The notes under the pieces are model-generated. The model had not been told where the DNA came from. It was given only the letters and a program-made list of their open reading frames with translations, and ran no database searches. A stretch of 46,161 nt of DNA from Gnetum montanum (lineage: Eukaryota > Streptophyta > Gnetopsida > Gnetales > Gnetaceae): NCBI GenBank assembly GCA_015680685.1, contig MNCI01009594.1, forward strand, positions 128,100 through 174,260, given 5' to 3'. Each line of letters opens with the position of its first letter. Position 1 is the stretch's first letter. Both the position numbers and the translations under genes were made by a program. Below, piece by piece: positions 23,261 through 34,667 of the stretch.

Positions 23261-25220
23261 TACTTAAGCATGATAACCCAAATAGTTATTCCTTCAAGAA
23301 AGAATGCTTACTGGCTATTTCTGCCTATTGCTAGATAATATGGTTATGGGGTAGCCAACAGGCATGTTGTAAATGACCATGATAACTTTTTGTTGGAAAT
23401 GAACATGATTTTGCAACTCTTTCTACCCCTCTAGTATAAGTAGATCTTTGAAATCTCATCATAGTGCAAGGAAGCAATGACCATAGATTTCAATCAAAAT
23501 GAGAATGATAGATGCCAAGGACAATCATTGGTGTTTGAAAAAACTAAAAGGAAATTTTCTGACCTATAAGGTGATTGCTCATGGCAAGAAAAAAATGTTT
23601 TTCAAGACTAATGTCACCAAGAGCAAAAGATCCTACAATATTTCCAACACATAAAAATAGCCAATACACATGAAAGAAAGAACTTTGTTATTTGTGGATT
23701 AGAATGTAAGTTAAGTATATCTGAAGCTAATGTATAGGACAAAAGATTAGCTTTAATATTTTGAAGTCTATATGCCTAATTTAACAAAAATGGAAAAACC
23801 AATTTATGAGAAAGAAAGAACTTCATTATCCATGGAATAGAATGGAAGTTAAATATATCCATAGTTGGTTGAGATAGAAGACCAACTTTATAGTTGAGGA
23901 TTCTATATGTTTAATTCAAAGATCCATGATAGTCCATTAAAAATTTTCATGGATATGTATATTTTTGGAAAGCCATATTCATTATGTAACTTTGAATATT
24001 TCCAATGGGTTCAATCTCAACAAGAATTTTCCTCATTGCGATGGTTATTTTAGTGTCATCTATAGAACAATTCTTTTCCTTTTCCTATACTCAGACATGA
24101 GTAAGGTGAAAATTGTTTGTGTCAAGTTGACATATGTGAAGCATACCCATCAATACTTTATCTTCGAAATCTATAGATGAATGTAATTTCCTTTCTCTAA
24201 ATGGAAGTGTCATCCCCAATTTGATCTAACATGCTTTATGTACCTTTAACATCACTATGCCAATGCAATCATCATTTTTACCATAGGAGGTAAGAGTTTT
24301 TAAATGGGCTAGATTAAAAATGTAAAATTTTTTTTTCACTTGATATATTAAAATTTAAAATACTTTAAAATATGTAATTTTAATTTAGAATGAATAGAAA
24401 TCATAGGAAATACACTTCATGAAAAATTCCCGCAACCATAAACTCCTATCCAAATTGACCCATAGAAAAGAAATAAGCATAAACCACTTTACATGGCAAG
24501 GCCATGTGAGAGTTGGAATTAATAGAAATTTTCACAATGTCACTTAACTTATACTGCAAGTCTATACTTACTATAGAGTTCAGCAAAAAGCTTATGACAT
24601 AGAAAAGAGGGCACACTCTTTCAAAACCTAGGTTTAGACAAGTATATTTTTACCTTGCCAAAGTCTGCAAATCCTTTATTAAAGAGTTACTCTTTCTTTG
24701 GTTAGAATGATTATGCAAATTTAAAGCCATAAAACAATGTGAGCCAAAAGAAACCAATCACACTTTGAATTTGGCTACTAGTGTACTACAACACCATAAT
24801 TGACAATGCCTTTGATAAGACTAAACTTCTTGCACAAATGCATTGGTGACAATTCTTGGGATATCTTTCCAAAAAGGATGGACAATACATTACAATATTG
24901 TGCGTTATTGCATTTGATGGCTGACTCTTGCCTTTTGTTAGGACCATTTATTTGGGACTCCCAACTAACACTATGGAATAGAATATAGCAAAACTAAATT
25001 GTATCCTTAAAATGTAACTTAATAGCTAGAAGGGGGGTTTTCCTTTTCTTTCTTAACACTCTTCTGTATTCACCACTTTGAAAAGTGTCCCTCACAACTT
25101 GAGGTTATTTTCCTCACAAATAATTTCAACAATAAAATATAAGAGTTGACTTTTCTGTCTTCCCAAATTTTGAAATTTTCCACAAATACATGTAGATTTT
25201 TATAAGCCAATAAAGTGTAT
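23261..25220. other. unassigned sequence left of the LTR retrotransposon
   Basis: No gene is recognised. An imperfect direct repeat of about 120 bases with period about 139 is visible at 23,664-23,785 and 23,803-23,925 (each with GAAAGAAAGAACTT and GAATG(T/G)AAGTTAA). A 71-codon frame at 23,965-24,180 looks random. An AATAAAATAT word lies near 25,130. Confidence 0.4.
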
Positions 25221-25225
25221 GAAAT

Positions 25226-27053
25226 TGTTGATTTCAACATCACCTATGCTAGGCACAAGGCCATGACTCATTGGTCTACTCACTAGGGTATAGTTTAACA
25301 ATTCAACTCCATTACTTGATACAAATTACATGGTACATAGAGGTTCTTTCAAAGAGAGGTCATGAAAACTTTAAATTATTTATTTTTATAAGAGATTGTT
25401 GTCATCCATCAACATTAACCATGTCTAAAAAGCATAATCAAAAATCTTAAAAATTATGCCCTCTACTAGTATCTCCTTTATAAATGAAACCCCTTTTTCA
25501 AATACATGAAATAATGGAAAAATTTGTAAGTCAACATGACAATCTTAAATGGTAAACAAGGGTTTATTTGAAAATTTAAAAATGGTCAAAGTACATGAAA
25601 AATTATAAAATAAAGAAATTTTTATTTAGTATCGAACACCCAAACAGTTTCTACTATTTAAAATGTAACCTATAGCATTCCCACTTTTTAGGATAGTATT
25701 TATTCCTTTTAAAGGTTATGAGAAAAAACTAAAGAGAAAGAGGATGTCAAGAGGGATATTCTCATGCAGCAACAAGTTGGTGGTTGTTGAGTGACTATCT
25801 AATCTAGTTATAGGGAGGAGCGTTTTCTTTAAAAATATGTGAAGTAGATGCCATGAGTAGATCATAATGGGAGGGATTGAAAAGGTTATGATGGCCACAT
25901 ACTACACATGATTGCAATGGCCATACAACTTGGCCACAAGTAGAAGTGAAGGAGACCAATGAGATTAGAACACATGACATGGTAAACATGGTGGTGTCAA
26001 ACGTTATGTGATGTGGTGACATGGTGCTAGTGGAAAATGTGTGAATGTGGGCATTTAAAGGCATCGACAGGGAGGGGATTATAAAATGAAGGAAAAATGC
26101 AACAATGAGGGGGGACCATGATGGGATAGAAATCTTTGGCTCTCTATCTTTGACAAAGTTGAATCGGTGATGTCAGCATCGATGAGCTATAGGTAGTAGT
26201 AATGTGTTATGGTGGGAGTTGCAGGTAGTAGTCATGTAGTGTAGAGGGAGTTGCAGGCAGTGTTAGTGGTAATAGAATCTACAAGTGGTTAATGGTGGTG
26301 GGAGTAGAAGTGAGCTGCGACATTAATAAGTGGTAGTAGTAGTAGTGGGAATTATAGGCAACATCATCAGTAGTAGCATCTACAAGTGGTGAGTGGGAGC
26401 ACGGAACGACAATGAGCATTAGCAATGACATTGGACAAAGCAATCTAGTAGGTAACAAGAGCTGGTAGCAACAAGAGATAACATATCTCTCTCTCTTTGC
26501 ATCATCTCCTCTCTCCTTCCCATGTGGCAAGGATTTGAATGATGCTACAAGCAATGGTAGTGAAAAAAACTAGTGCCATTGTCACCATCATGATCACCTC
26601 CTCCTCCTTCCCTAGAAGCAATGAGGAAACACATGCAGACTAGCCAATGGAGGTAGCCTTAGCTCAATTAATTGAACCTAATGTTTAGTCTAAAGCTAAG
26701 TTTCATTTACCAATTAAGCTACTGTGGATGTTAATCTTTGTTTTGTGATAAGAAATTTGCCCTTTTAGGAATTCTATCTAGTATAAACTTTGGTTATTTC
26801 AAAGTTTCTTTGCTTTCACTTGTTATTGCAATTTGTCAAGTTAAAGTTTTGGGTTTGTTCCCACAATTGTTAGGTTTAAATCTCATCATTATGTAATCGA
26901 AAACTATCGTTGGATATATCTTTAGAATCACATAGCCCCTCTCCAATTGAGACTATTCATGCATTTTTGTACACATATAGGAGGCACCCTAGGCAATAGT
27001 CTCCCTAAACAAGTTCTTTAGGTGTTGATGTGTCCAAATTTTATGCATCAACA
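25226..27053 (+). repeat. 5' LTR
   Basis: Ends TGTTGAT / ATCAACA are perfect inverted repeats of seven bases. A TATA motif (TATAAAAT) lies at 26,080-26,087. Downstream of it, 26,200-26,480 holds irregular 60-90-base repeats built from words such as CTACAAGTGGT and GTAGTAGT. Frames within it on the minus strand (such as 26,279-26,554) are shadows. Confidence 0.9.
26080..26087 (+). promoter_or_regulatory. TATA box of 5' LTR
   Basis: TATAAAAT in the context GGGGATTATAAAATG, conserved in the 3' LTR at 31,608-31,615. It is the likely promoter for the element's RNA. Confidence 0.5.
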
Positions 27054-27319
27054 TCCTTTTGATGCTAAAGGGAGGGCTTGAATAGTTTCATGTTCCTATT
27101 TCAATTTTGAAACTTATTTTTATTAACCTTTTTTTGCTAAATCTTTTTTTTGAAAAATACCCACTTTTAGCCCTTGTTTTAGAAATTTCTACTTCCATGC
27201 ACTTTTATTTCCTATTATTATTTCAGAATTGTTGTTTCCCTAAACTTTATTTTCTTGTGCTCCCTATTGAGAATATCTATGTCCAAATCCTTTATTTTCT
27301 ATTTTTTAATCCATCATAA

Positions 27320-27850
27320 ATCCAAATAGAATATCTAATCCTAATGCATCTACTTGTCAAGCGAAAAACCAAATGAAACAAATATTAACTTCACTTCAAA
27401 ATCTTTCCAATGAAGTAGTTGAACTAAGGAAAAATAAGAATAAATTTCCTATACAATCTGAAAACCAAGCACATCAATCAATGATGGTTATTGTCATCTT
27501 TATAACATAAGCTAACATCTCAACCCACATAACACTTGCTATGGTAGGCTTAGTGACATTATGAACACCACACAACAACAAACTAGGAATAATCCTTATA
27601 CTTCTCCAAATGGAAGACTTCCTAGTCAAAGAAACACAAATAATCAAACTGGGCCATCCCAAGCTAATGTCCCACAATGACCAAACTTCCCTTCTATACT
27701 TAGAAGAACTCCACCTCAACAAGAAGCCAAAGACAAACATTAGACTTATGATCTAGTTGATGATTTGAAAAGAGTTAAAGATAACTTCTCAATGTATGAT
27801 CATTTGCATTTTAATGAAATGAAGATCTAATTTAAAAATAGTTCATACAC
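27320..27850 (+). pseudogene. gag remnant of the LTR retrotransposon
   Basis: About 270 bases after the 5' LTR a broken frame reads QMKQILTSLQNLSNEVVELR (helical, coiled-coil-like), then a Q/N/P-rich stretch (TPQQQTRNNPYTSPNGR), then YDLVDDLKRVKDNFSMYDHL, which matches the conserved gag end before the protease in plant Ty3/gypsy elements. Stops and at least one frame change interrupt it. The capsid core is not recognisable, so the first part of gag seems deleted or decayed. Confidence 0.55.
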
Positions 27851-28378
27851 TTGAAACCAATAAAGAAATCTCCAACAACTGAAAGGCAAGTTCATTTTGT
27901 AGAAAGGCCTAACACATTATCAATACAAAACATAAGCAATTGCATGTTGAACAAGAAAGAGCAGCCTCCTTTCCTAACAACTTTGATCATTTTGGAAAAA
28001 AGTGTTCACAATTGTTTAATGGATTCTACTGCAATTGTTAGTGTCATGCCACTTGAGTTATGTAGAACATTAGGAGCACAAATGGTACCACAAGTAAGAA
28101 GTGTGATACAACTCAATGGATCTAATGTACCCATAGTAGGATCATTAAAACGAATAAAAGTACAACTTAAACAATACCCTACATTTACATGCTATATGGA
28201 TATTCTAGTAGTTAATGTGTCACCTACTTATGGTGTTCTTTTATCTAGGAATTTTGGAACCAAGTTTGGGGGCTTCTTTAGGAGAAATTTCTCAAAATTA
28301 TTAATTCCTATCAAAGAAAAATCTGAATATATGGTCATATCCAAAGAGCCTTTTAAAAATATATCATTTTGCTTCTAG
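27851..28378 (+). CDS. Retrotransposon aspartic protease domain (defective)
   Basis: The 175-codon open frame contains the retroviral-type protease that cuts the polyprotein. It shows PPFLTTLIILEKSVHNCLMD at about residues 39-58, then STAIVSVMPLELCRTLGAQ. The active-site triplet should be Asp-Ser/Thr-Gly; here it is Asp-Ser-Thr, so the glycine is lost. The flap and second half follow (VIQLNGSNVPIVGSLKRIKV, then YMDILVVNVSPTYGVLLSRN), ending with the 'GG.F..dfS.L.IP' tail. The first ATG is arbitrary since gag and protease were one polyprotein. The frame stops at 28,376-28,378, but the neighbouring frame (HFASSECEEIYEDALPY) continues the protein, so a frameshift lies near 28,366. Confidence 0.8.
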   Translation: MKPIKKSPTTERQVHFVERPNTLSIQNISNCMLNKKEQPPFLTTLIILEKSVHNCLMDSTAIVSVMPLELCRTLGAQMVPQVRSVIQLNGSNVPIVGSLKRIKVQLKQYPTFTCYMDILVVNVSPTYGVLLSRNFGTKFGGFFRRNFSKLLIPIKEKSEYMVISKEPFKNISFCF

Positions 28379-28760
28379 TGAATGTGAAGAAATCTATGAA
28401 GATGCCTTGCCTTATCATCAACATGATAAAAAAACATTTCTTTTGGGTGACCCACCACCATTAAGAGAGGACAAAGATCTAAGTGAGATCCTAACCATTA
28501 GAACATTAGAAGGTGTGTTGAATTTTGATGACATATCTATTGAACATATTCCTAGAGAAGAAAATTATGTTCCTGATACATTAGATCAAATGGCCACTAC
28601 TTTACATGTCCTTTTTAGAAACAATCCTTTTGATTCTAAAATAATTATTGAAAAGGGTAACTGTTATTCTATTCTAGATAATATCTTTTCTTTACAACTT
28701 TTGATGATGATAATCATATTTATGTATTTTTATTTTCTAGTGGTGAATTTAGTGATTAAT
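28366..28760 (+). pseudogene. RNase H tail-like segment placed before RT
   Basis: After the frameshift the frame reads EEIYEDALPYHQHDKKTFLL, then GDPPPLREDKDLSEI, then FDDISIEHIPREENYVPDTL and DQMATTLHV. 'I.HIPREeN..aDaL..laTT' is the C-terminal tail of Ty3/gypsy RNase H. The sequence after it (DNHIYVFLFSSGEFSD in another frame) resembles the linker towards integrase. In a normal element this tail comes after RT, not before it. The open part is 28,407-28,766. Confidence 0.55.
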
Positions 28761-28781
28761 GTTTAAAAGTTTCTTAAATTA

Positions 28782-29324
28782 ATGAAGAAACTATATAAAA
28801 AAATGTCATATTTTTCAAATAATATCTCTCCTAAAATAGTAACTAGGGAAGCTTTATTTGATGACTTACAAGAAATTAGACTTGTTAGACCTAAGATTAA
28901 AACTTGGATTAAAGAAGAAATTGATAAACTTTTAGAATCTAAAATTATTTATCGTATGAAACATTTAAGTTGAACATCAAATGTAGTGCTTGATAGAAAA
29001 CAAACAAGTGAATTATGATTATGTATTGATTTTTGTAACCTTAATTGACAAATTGTGAAAAGATTGCTTGATAAGAAATATACATGAAACATCTTTTAAA
29101 TAGGAGATATAATCCTCAAAAGAGGTAGAACATTTGGTCAAATTGGCCCTCAAACTAAGCTTTCTCCTATGTGGTGAAGTCCATTCCAAGTTGCAAGTGT
29201 TATTGACCCCAATGTTTACAAAATTGCTAAATTGCAAGGATATAAATTAAATAGAAATTTTGATGCATTTCATGTAAAGCATTTCTATTCAAGGGTCCCA
29301 CGTGGACACCTAGTAGAATCCTAG
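28782..29324 (+). pseudogene. Fused RT start and integrase end
   Basis: One frame, with stops but no shift, runs from 28,782 to a TAG at 29,322-29,324. It begins KKLYKKMSYFSNNISPKIVT, then gives IKTWIKEEIDKLLESKIIY, the N-terminal part of a Ty3/gypsy RT ('vkeEidkLLeag.I.p'). LCIDFCNLN at 29,019-29,045 is the 'R.CvDyR.LN' motif. Within about 60 bases it changes to GDIILKRGRTFG (29,103 on), then a stop-interrupted 'W*SPFQV' (for W.GPF.V) and VIDPNVYKIAKLQGYKLN, then FHVKHFYSR. That is the C-terminal end of integrase. So the RT catalytic core (YxDD), RNase H and the integrase core are deleted, with the frame kept. Confidence 0.7.
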
Positions 29325-30745
29325 TTTCATGCTTTCTTCCATTTTGTCATGTATTTCATTTTTATATAGTTGCATTTGCATGTTTTCTTTGTATTTCCAT
29401 CATTTTCTCATGCATTATAAGTCTACCATCATCATTTCTTAGCATTTTGGTTTTGTTTTGATATAGTTATGCTTTTCAACATAATTTTATTTATCATTGA
29501 TCATTTGGATTACTAGGCATTGGGTCATCATAAGACCATTTGAAATAATGCAAGTGTAATATTTTATGTGCTATATCATATGACTATTATATAAAATATC
29601 CTTATATGATATACTTTAATATTTTATTGATTCTTCTTAGTGTACTTCAAGGATTTAGTTTTTTTAGTTATGTTGGATTATCGAGGATGGGATTTATGCT
29701 AACTTATCATGTTATCATCATGATCATGTAAATCTAGGATATGTGAAGTTGGAGGATGGTTAGCCACAATCACTAAGTGACCTTGGAAAATTCTATTTTC
29801 CCTCTCATAAGCCCCAACCCTCAAGTGTGATGATCCATGGCAATCTTGTGACCAATAGGGTGAAGTGTAATCATCTTCACTTGGGAACCATTAGCCACCT
29901 AGGAGACTTGCTTTGATGTCATCTAGATTGTAATTAAAGGGCACATGCACAACGGTTGAACTGCACCATGGCCAAAGTTCTGAAAGGACTATGTTCTTTG
30001 GTAGTGCAGCTAATTAGCCAAACTTGTGTTGAAATTCTTACCTTAAGAATGAAGTACATCATGAATAAAGTTTCATTAAAAAAAAGACAAAAGAAAAAAA
30101 ATGAGGACCATGTTCATTGGTAGTGTAATAAGTTCTTGAGTGTGATGGGGTTTTGTAGCAATCCTCACTCTAGCCTCCATTTCCTTTTTTAACTATTTTC
30201 CCAAAATTTAAGAAAAAATAAGAGCATATATTCCCTTCCCATTTTTCTAATTTTCCTAATTCTCGCTTATCCCTTTTCACTCATTCTCTTTCTAAATTTA
30301 AAGAAAAATCTCAAAGAAAAATCTGAAATTGTGGCTAGTTATGATCTAAGATAAGCTTGTCCTCTTCATTAAGTTTGGCATAAGTTTTGTGCTCAAGGTA
30401 GTCTACATACTTTTTACTTTTACCTCGTGAGAACATTAGGAATGAGATCTTACTTATATATATATATGTATGTATGTATGCATGTGGTTAAAGTTATGAT
30501 TTATAAAGAGTATATGTTTTGATATTAATTAAATAAGATGTTGCGGTAAGGGTGGCCCATGTTTAGTTCTCTCTTAATTATATAGTTATTTTAATCATGT
30601 TTATATCAGTATAGGTTTCTTTCAAATTTCAATTTTTTTGTGTTTTATGATCTTTTCAATCCTCTATCTTTTACAACTACTTTTAAAATTTTTATGGTTT
30701 TTCTATTCCTTGAACTTGTATGCAATTTCTAGTTTGGGAACTAAG
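29325..30745 (+). other. 3' noncoding part of the LTR retrotransposon
   Basis: No coding frame is recognised between the integrase end and the 3' LTR. It includes A-rich stretches near 30,080-30,100 and a microsatellite of TA and TATG units at about 30,455-30,484. The sequence just before the 3' LTR (GTTTGGGAACTAAG) may be a decayed polypurine tract. Confidence 0.5.
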
Positions 30746-32585
30746 TGTTAATTCCAACATCACCCATGCTAGGCACAAGGCCATGACTCATTAGTCTAAT
30801 CACTAGGGTATAGTTTCATGATTTAACTCTATTACTTGAAACAAATTACATGGTACATAAATGTGCTTTCAATGAGAGGTCATGCAAACTTTAAATTATT
30901 TATTATTATAAGGTATTATTGTCATCCATCAACATTAATCATGTTTAATAAGCTTAATCAAAAATCTTAAAAATTGTGCCTTTCACTAGTATCTCCTTTA
31001 TAAATGAAACCCCTTTTCCAAATACATGAAATGATGGAAAAAATTTTAAGCCAACATGAGAACTTGAAAGGATAAATAATGGTTTATTTGAAAATTTAAA
31101 AATGGTGAGAGACCATGAAAACTTATAAAATAAAGAAATGTTTCTTTAGTATCAAATGCTTGGACAATGTGTACTCTTTAAAATATAACCAATAGCATTC
31201 TCACTTTCTAGGATAGTAGTTATTTCTATGAAAATTTATTAAAAAAAATAAAAGAGAAAGAGGATGTCAAGAAGATATTCTTGTGTAGCAAAAAGCTGGT
31301 GGTTGTCAAGTGATTATCTATCTAGTTGTAGGAAATAGATTTTTCTTTAAAAATATGTGGAGAAGCTGTTGTGAGTGGATCGTGACGAGAGGGCTTGAAA
31401 AAGCCATGATGGCCATGTACCATGCACAACTACGATGGCAGGACAACTTGGTCATGAGTGTAAGTAGAGGAGATCATGACATGGGCCACGTGATGGTGGT
31501 GGACATTACACAACACGGAAAACATGGTTGTGGCAAACTTTATGTGATGTGGTGACATGGTGGTGGTGGTGAATGTCGGCATTTAAAGGATTTGGATAGG
31601 AGGGGATTATAAAATGGAGAAGTAGTGTAATAATGAGAGGTGGGGGGGGGGTGTGATTGAATAGAATATCTCTAGCTATCTCTCTCTAGTAGTGTGGACT
31701 CAGTGGTGTTAGCATTGATGAGCTACAAGCGATGGCTGTGTGATGTAGTAGGAGCTACAGGTGGCATTAGTGATGGTAGTGTTTGCAAGTGGTGAATGGT
31801 AGTAGTAGCAATGGTGAGTGGTAGCATGAAATGGTGGTAGTGTCTATGAGTGGTAGCAGTAGCAATGGGATCTATAGGTGATGTCAATGATGGTAGTGCC
31901 TACAAGTAGTAAGTGGTGGCATGCAATGACAATGAAGAAGAATGTGCATCAGCAACGACAGTGAGTAGTGCTAGCTAGCAAGCTATAGGAGCTAGTACTG
32001 AAAGAGATAACATATATCTCTCTCTTTGCATTGTATCCTCTCTCCTCCCCATGTGGTGAGTTTTTGAACAACACTGTGAGAAGTGGCTATCAACAATGCC
32101 AATGCCACCATCATTGTCGTGGTCACCACCTTCTACTTCACTAGCAATGACAAGGAAACACATGCAAAAGAGTCGATGGAGAAAACCTTGGCTTAGTCAA
32201 CCAAACCTGATGTTCAGTCTTATTCTAATTTTCATTTACCATTTAAGCTAGTATGGATGTTAATCTTTGTTGTATGACAAGAATTTTTCCCCTTTGGGAA
32301 CATTGTCTAATATGAACTTTAGTTGTTTCAAAGTTTCTTTACTTCCACTTGTTATTGTAATTTCTCAACTTAAAGTTTTGGGGTTTTTTCAACAATTATT
32401 ATGTTTAAATCTTACCATTATGTAATTCAAAAATATTTTTTGATTTATCTTTAGAAACATCACATAGCCCTTCTCCAACTAAGACTATTCTTAGGTTTTC
32501 ATACCCATACAAGAGGCACCCTACGTAATAGTCTCCATAAACAAGTTTTTTAGGTGTTGCTATGTCCAAATTTTATTCATCAATA
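30746..32585 (+). repeat. 3' LTR
   Basis: Collinear with the 5' LTR; begins TGTTAAT, ends ATCAATA (one transition from ATCAACA). The TATA motif is at 31,608-31,615. A run of ten G occurs near 31,642, and GGTAGTAG-type repeats lie at 31,740-31,960. Minus-strand and plus-strand frames inside it are shadows. Confidence 0.9.
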
Positions 32586-32590
32586 GAAAT

Positions 32591-33732
32591 AAATCTAATA
32601 CATTTTGTAATTTTTCCCTTTGCACTCATACAACTTGAAAGGGCTATCAAATATTTTTCCTTTATAGGAAAAAAAAAGAAAAATTTGAAACATTTATACT
32701 ATAAAGACAAAGAGTAACATAAAAATAATTAAATTTAACTATGGAATTGTGAATGAAAGAAAAATTACAAAAATAAAAAAGAATGCATGAGACTATCCCT
32801 GAGAGAATAGATCTATAGATATGACACTGAGCCAAGTCTTACATGTTGTACAAGATCAGCATTGGGCATTTACAAAGCTTCTAACATCCAATTTAGAAAC
32901 TTTAGATAACTCCTAAATCCAAATTCAAAAAATTTGAAACAGATCTAGAAGAGTCATCTCTATAGTTGTCATGCCTGGAGCCTTTAATGTAACATTTTGT
33001 GAACTAAACCCTACATTAATCGGCTGCACTCATAGTAGGGTAAATGCCTACAAAAACATAATTATAAAGAGAAAATTGATCATGGTGGACACTACAATGT
33101 CTGATAGTGTTACCATAAATCACTATCCTCAATCCTCCATAGTTATAAACATTAATTGTTAAATGTACCTATGATCTTCATCTACTTTCTCGATCCCTTC
33201 CAATCCTCTCATTCTAATATCCTTATATCCTTAGATATATTAAACACCTATATATAGAGATTTTCAGCTACATTCTGTTTCGATCCTTCTAAAAAAATGT
33301 TGTCATGTTCACTTGGAATCATGAAGATCTTTTAAAAAATCCTTCAAACCTTCATTTTCATCCATGTTTGATTTTTCTTGTGTATCATACTCTATTCGCC
33401 ATTAGAGGCAACAAGTAGCCATACAACAATGATGATGACAACTAATCAAAAACTCATTGAAGAAAAAATGCCATATGTGAACTATGTATCAACAATGAAT
33501 AATGAAAGGAACAACAATAAACAATGAAGTTTATGTTTGCATTGAGACTGAATCATAGAATAACAAAAGCAACACCAATGTTGTTGCCCATCACTAGCAT
33601 TACCATGTACCAGCAGCATGGGTATTACTTGTCTACATCAACAAGCTACAAATAGGGTTCTTGCATAGTGAACACCACATGATAGGCCCAATGTGTTAAT
33701 CAAAGTCAACTTGGCCTGGCCTGTCCTTGATA
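32591..33732. other. unassigned sequence between the two insertions
   Basis: No gene is recognised; a 63-codon frame at 32,971-33,162 has no motif. Before the retrotransposon inserted, this sequence continued directly from 25,225. Confidence 0.4.
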
Positions 33733-33737
33733 ACCTT
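33733..33737. repeat. Target site duplication, left (ACCTT)
   Basis: Identical to 34,668-34,672 and directly abutting the LTR ends TGATGAG and CTCATCA. Confidence 0.85.
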
Positions 33738-34101
33738 TGATGAGTGGCGAGGTACCCCTACACTCAACCATATGAATACGAGCGTGCACACGCGATCCGG
33801 TCGAGCTTCGTAGACTAAATGCCTTAACACCACAAGAAACACTTGGGGTTAATCGTTCGTTGTCTTCCTAGGCTTGCTTGTAAGTGTCACGGTGTATGGT
33901 TAAGCAAGTATGAGGTATGTGATTTTTTTGGTATTTTTCGGTTTATCTTCTATGCTATCAGGGGAAAGGGTTGATAAACTAAGCTAACTCTAACTAATGT
34001 CCTAAGTCTAAGTTAACTAGCGCCAGCATCCGTTCGCACTTACCGGACACACCCTGAACTATGCAAATGTGGCTTACCAAACGCTAATCGTTACTGGGAT
34101 C

Positions 34102-34574
34102 NNNNNNNNNNNNNNNNNNNNNNNNNNNNNNNNNNNNNNNNNNNNNNNNNNNNNNNNNNNNNNNNNNNNNNNNNNNNNNNNNNNNNNNNNNNNNNNNNNN
34201 NNNNNNNNNNNNNNNNNNNNNNNNNNNNNNNNNNNNNNNNNNNNNNNNNNNNNNNNNNNNNNNNNNNNNNNNNNNNNNNNNNNNNNNNNNNNNNNNNNNN
34301 NNNNNNNNNNNNNNNNNNNNNNNNNNNNNNNNNNNNNNNNNNNNNNNNNNNNNNNNNNNNNNNNNNNNNNNNNNNNNNNNNNNNNNNNNNNNNNNNNNNN
34401 NNNNNNNNNNNNNNNNNNNNNNNNNNNNNNNNNNNNNNNNNNNNNNNNNNNNNNNNNNNNNNNNNNNNNNNNNNNNNNNNNNNNNNNNNNNNNNNNNNNN
34501 NNNNNNNNNNNNNNNNNNNNNNNNNNNNNNNNNNNNNNNNNNNNNNNNNNNNNNNNNNNNNNNNNNNNNNNNNN
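34102..34574. other. Assembly gap (473 N)
   Basis: A run of N lies inside the solo LTR. Frames crossing it are artefacts. Confidence 1.
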
Positions 34575-34594
34575 ATTTATAGATATGACGGTGG

Positions 34595-34643
34595 GATGCG
34601 ATATCGCGTACGTGATATCGCAGGGGAAGACGTGATATCGCAG
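34595..34643 (-). repeat. CpG-rich subrepeats in LTR U3 with ACGT cores
   Basis: ACGTGATATCGCAG occurs at 34,610-34,623 and 34,630-34,643 (period 20). A related GCGATATCGCGT lies at about 34,598-34,609. On the LTR's own strand each unit reads CTGCGATATCACGT. This is near the LTR start, in U3, where enhancer repeats usually sit. ACGT is the core of plant bZIP sites, so a regulatory role is possible but inferred. Confidence 0.5.
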
Positions 34644-34667
34644 CCCAATGCATGTCGCGTCTCATCA

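Larger units (their letters stand above)
25221..32590 (+). mobile_element. Complete but defective Ty3/gypsy LTR retrotransposon
   Basis: The element is bounded by identical 5-base target duplications, GAAAT, at 25,221-25,225 and 32,586-32,590. The 5' LTR is 25,226-27,053 (TGTTGAT...ATCAACA) and the 3' LTR is 30,746-32,585 (TGTTAAT...ATCAATA). The internal part is 3.69 kb and holds gag, protease and a mosaic pol remnant on the plus strand. By hand the first about 285 bases of the two LTRs differ at about 29 sites, near 10%, so the insertion is old. The internal region is too short for a full pol: most of RT, RNase H and integrase is gone. No clear primer-binding site follows the 5' LTR. Confidence 0.9.
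33738..34667 (-). mobile_element. Solo LTR, Tat/Athila-like family, with assembly gap
   Basis: The ends are perfect inverted repeats TGATGAG...CTCATCA, flanked by 5-base duplications ACCTT with no internal element sequence between, which defines a solo LTR left by recombination between two LTRs. Its 33,738-33,900 part is the reverse complement of the LTR end at 44,802-44,984, which is followed by a primer-binding site; this fixes the orientation as minus. Total length is 930 bases, including 473 N. It keeps many CpG sites, unlike the surroundings, suggesting a younger insertion. Because of the gap, internal sequence could be hidden if the gap length is wrong. Confidence 0.8.

Noticed and set aside
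26279-26554. Minus-strand frame in the 5' LTR
   Set aside because: It lies in LTR minisatellite sequence and is not open in the 3' LTR.
30455-30484. TA/TATG microsatellite as a possible promoter
   Set aside because: It is a simple repeat in the 3' noncoding part of the element, with no transcript start context.
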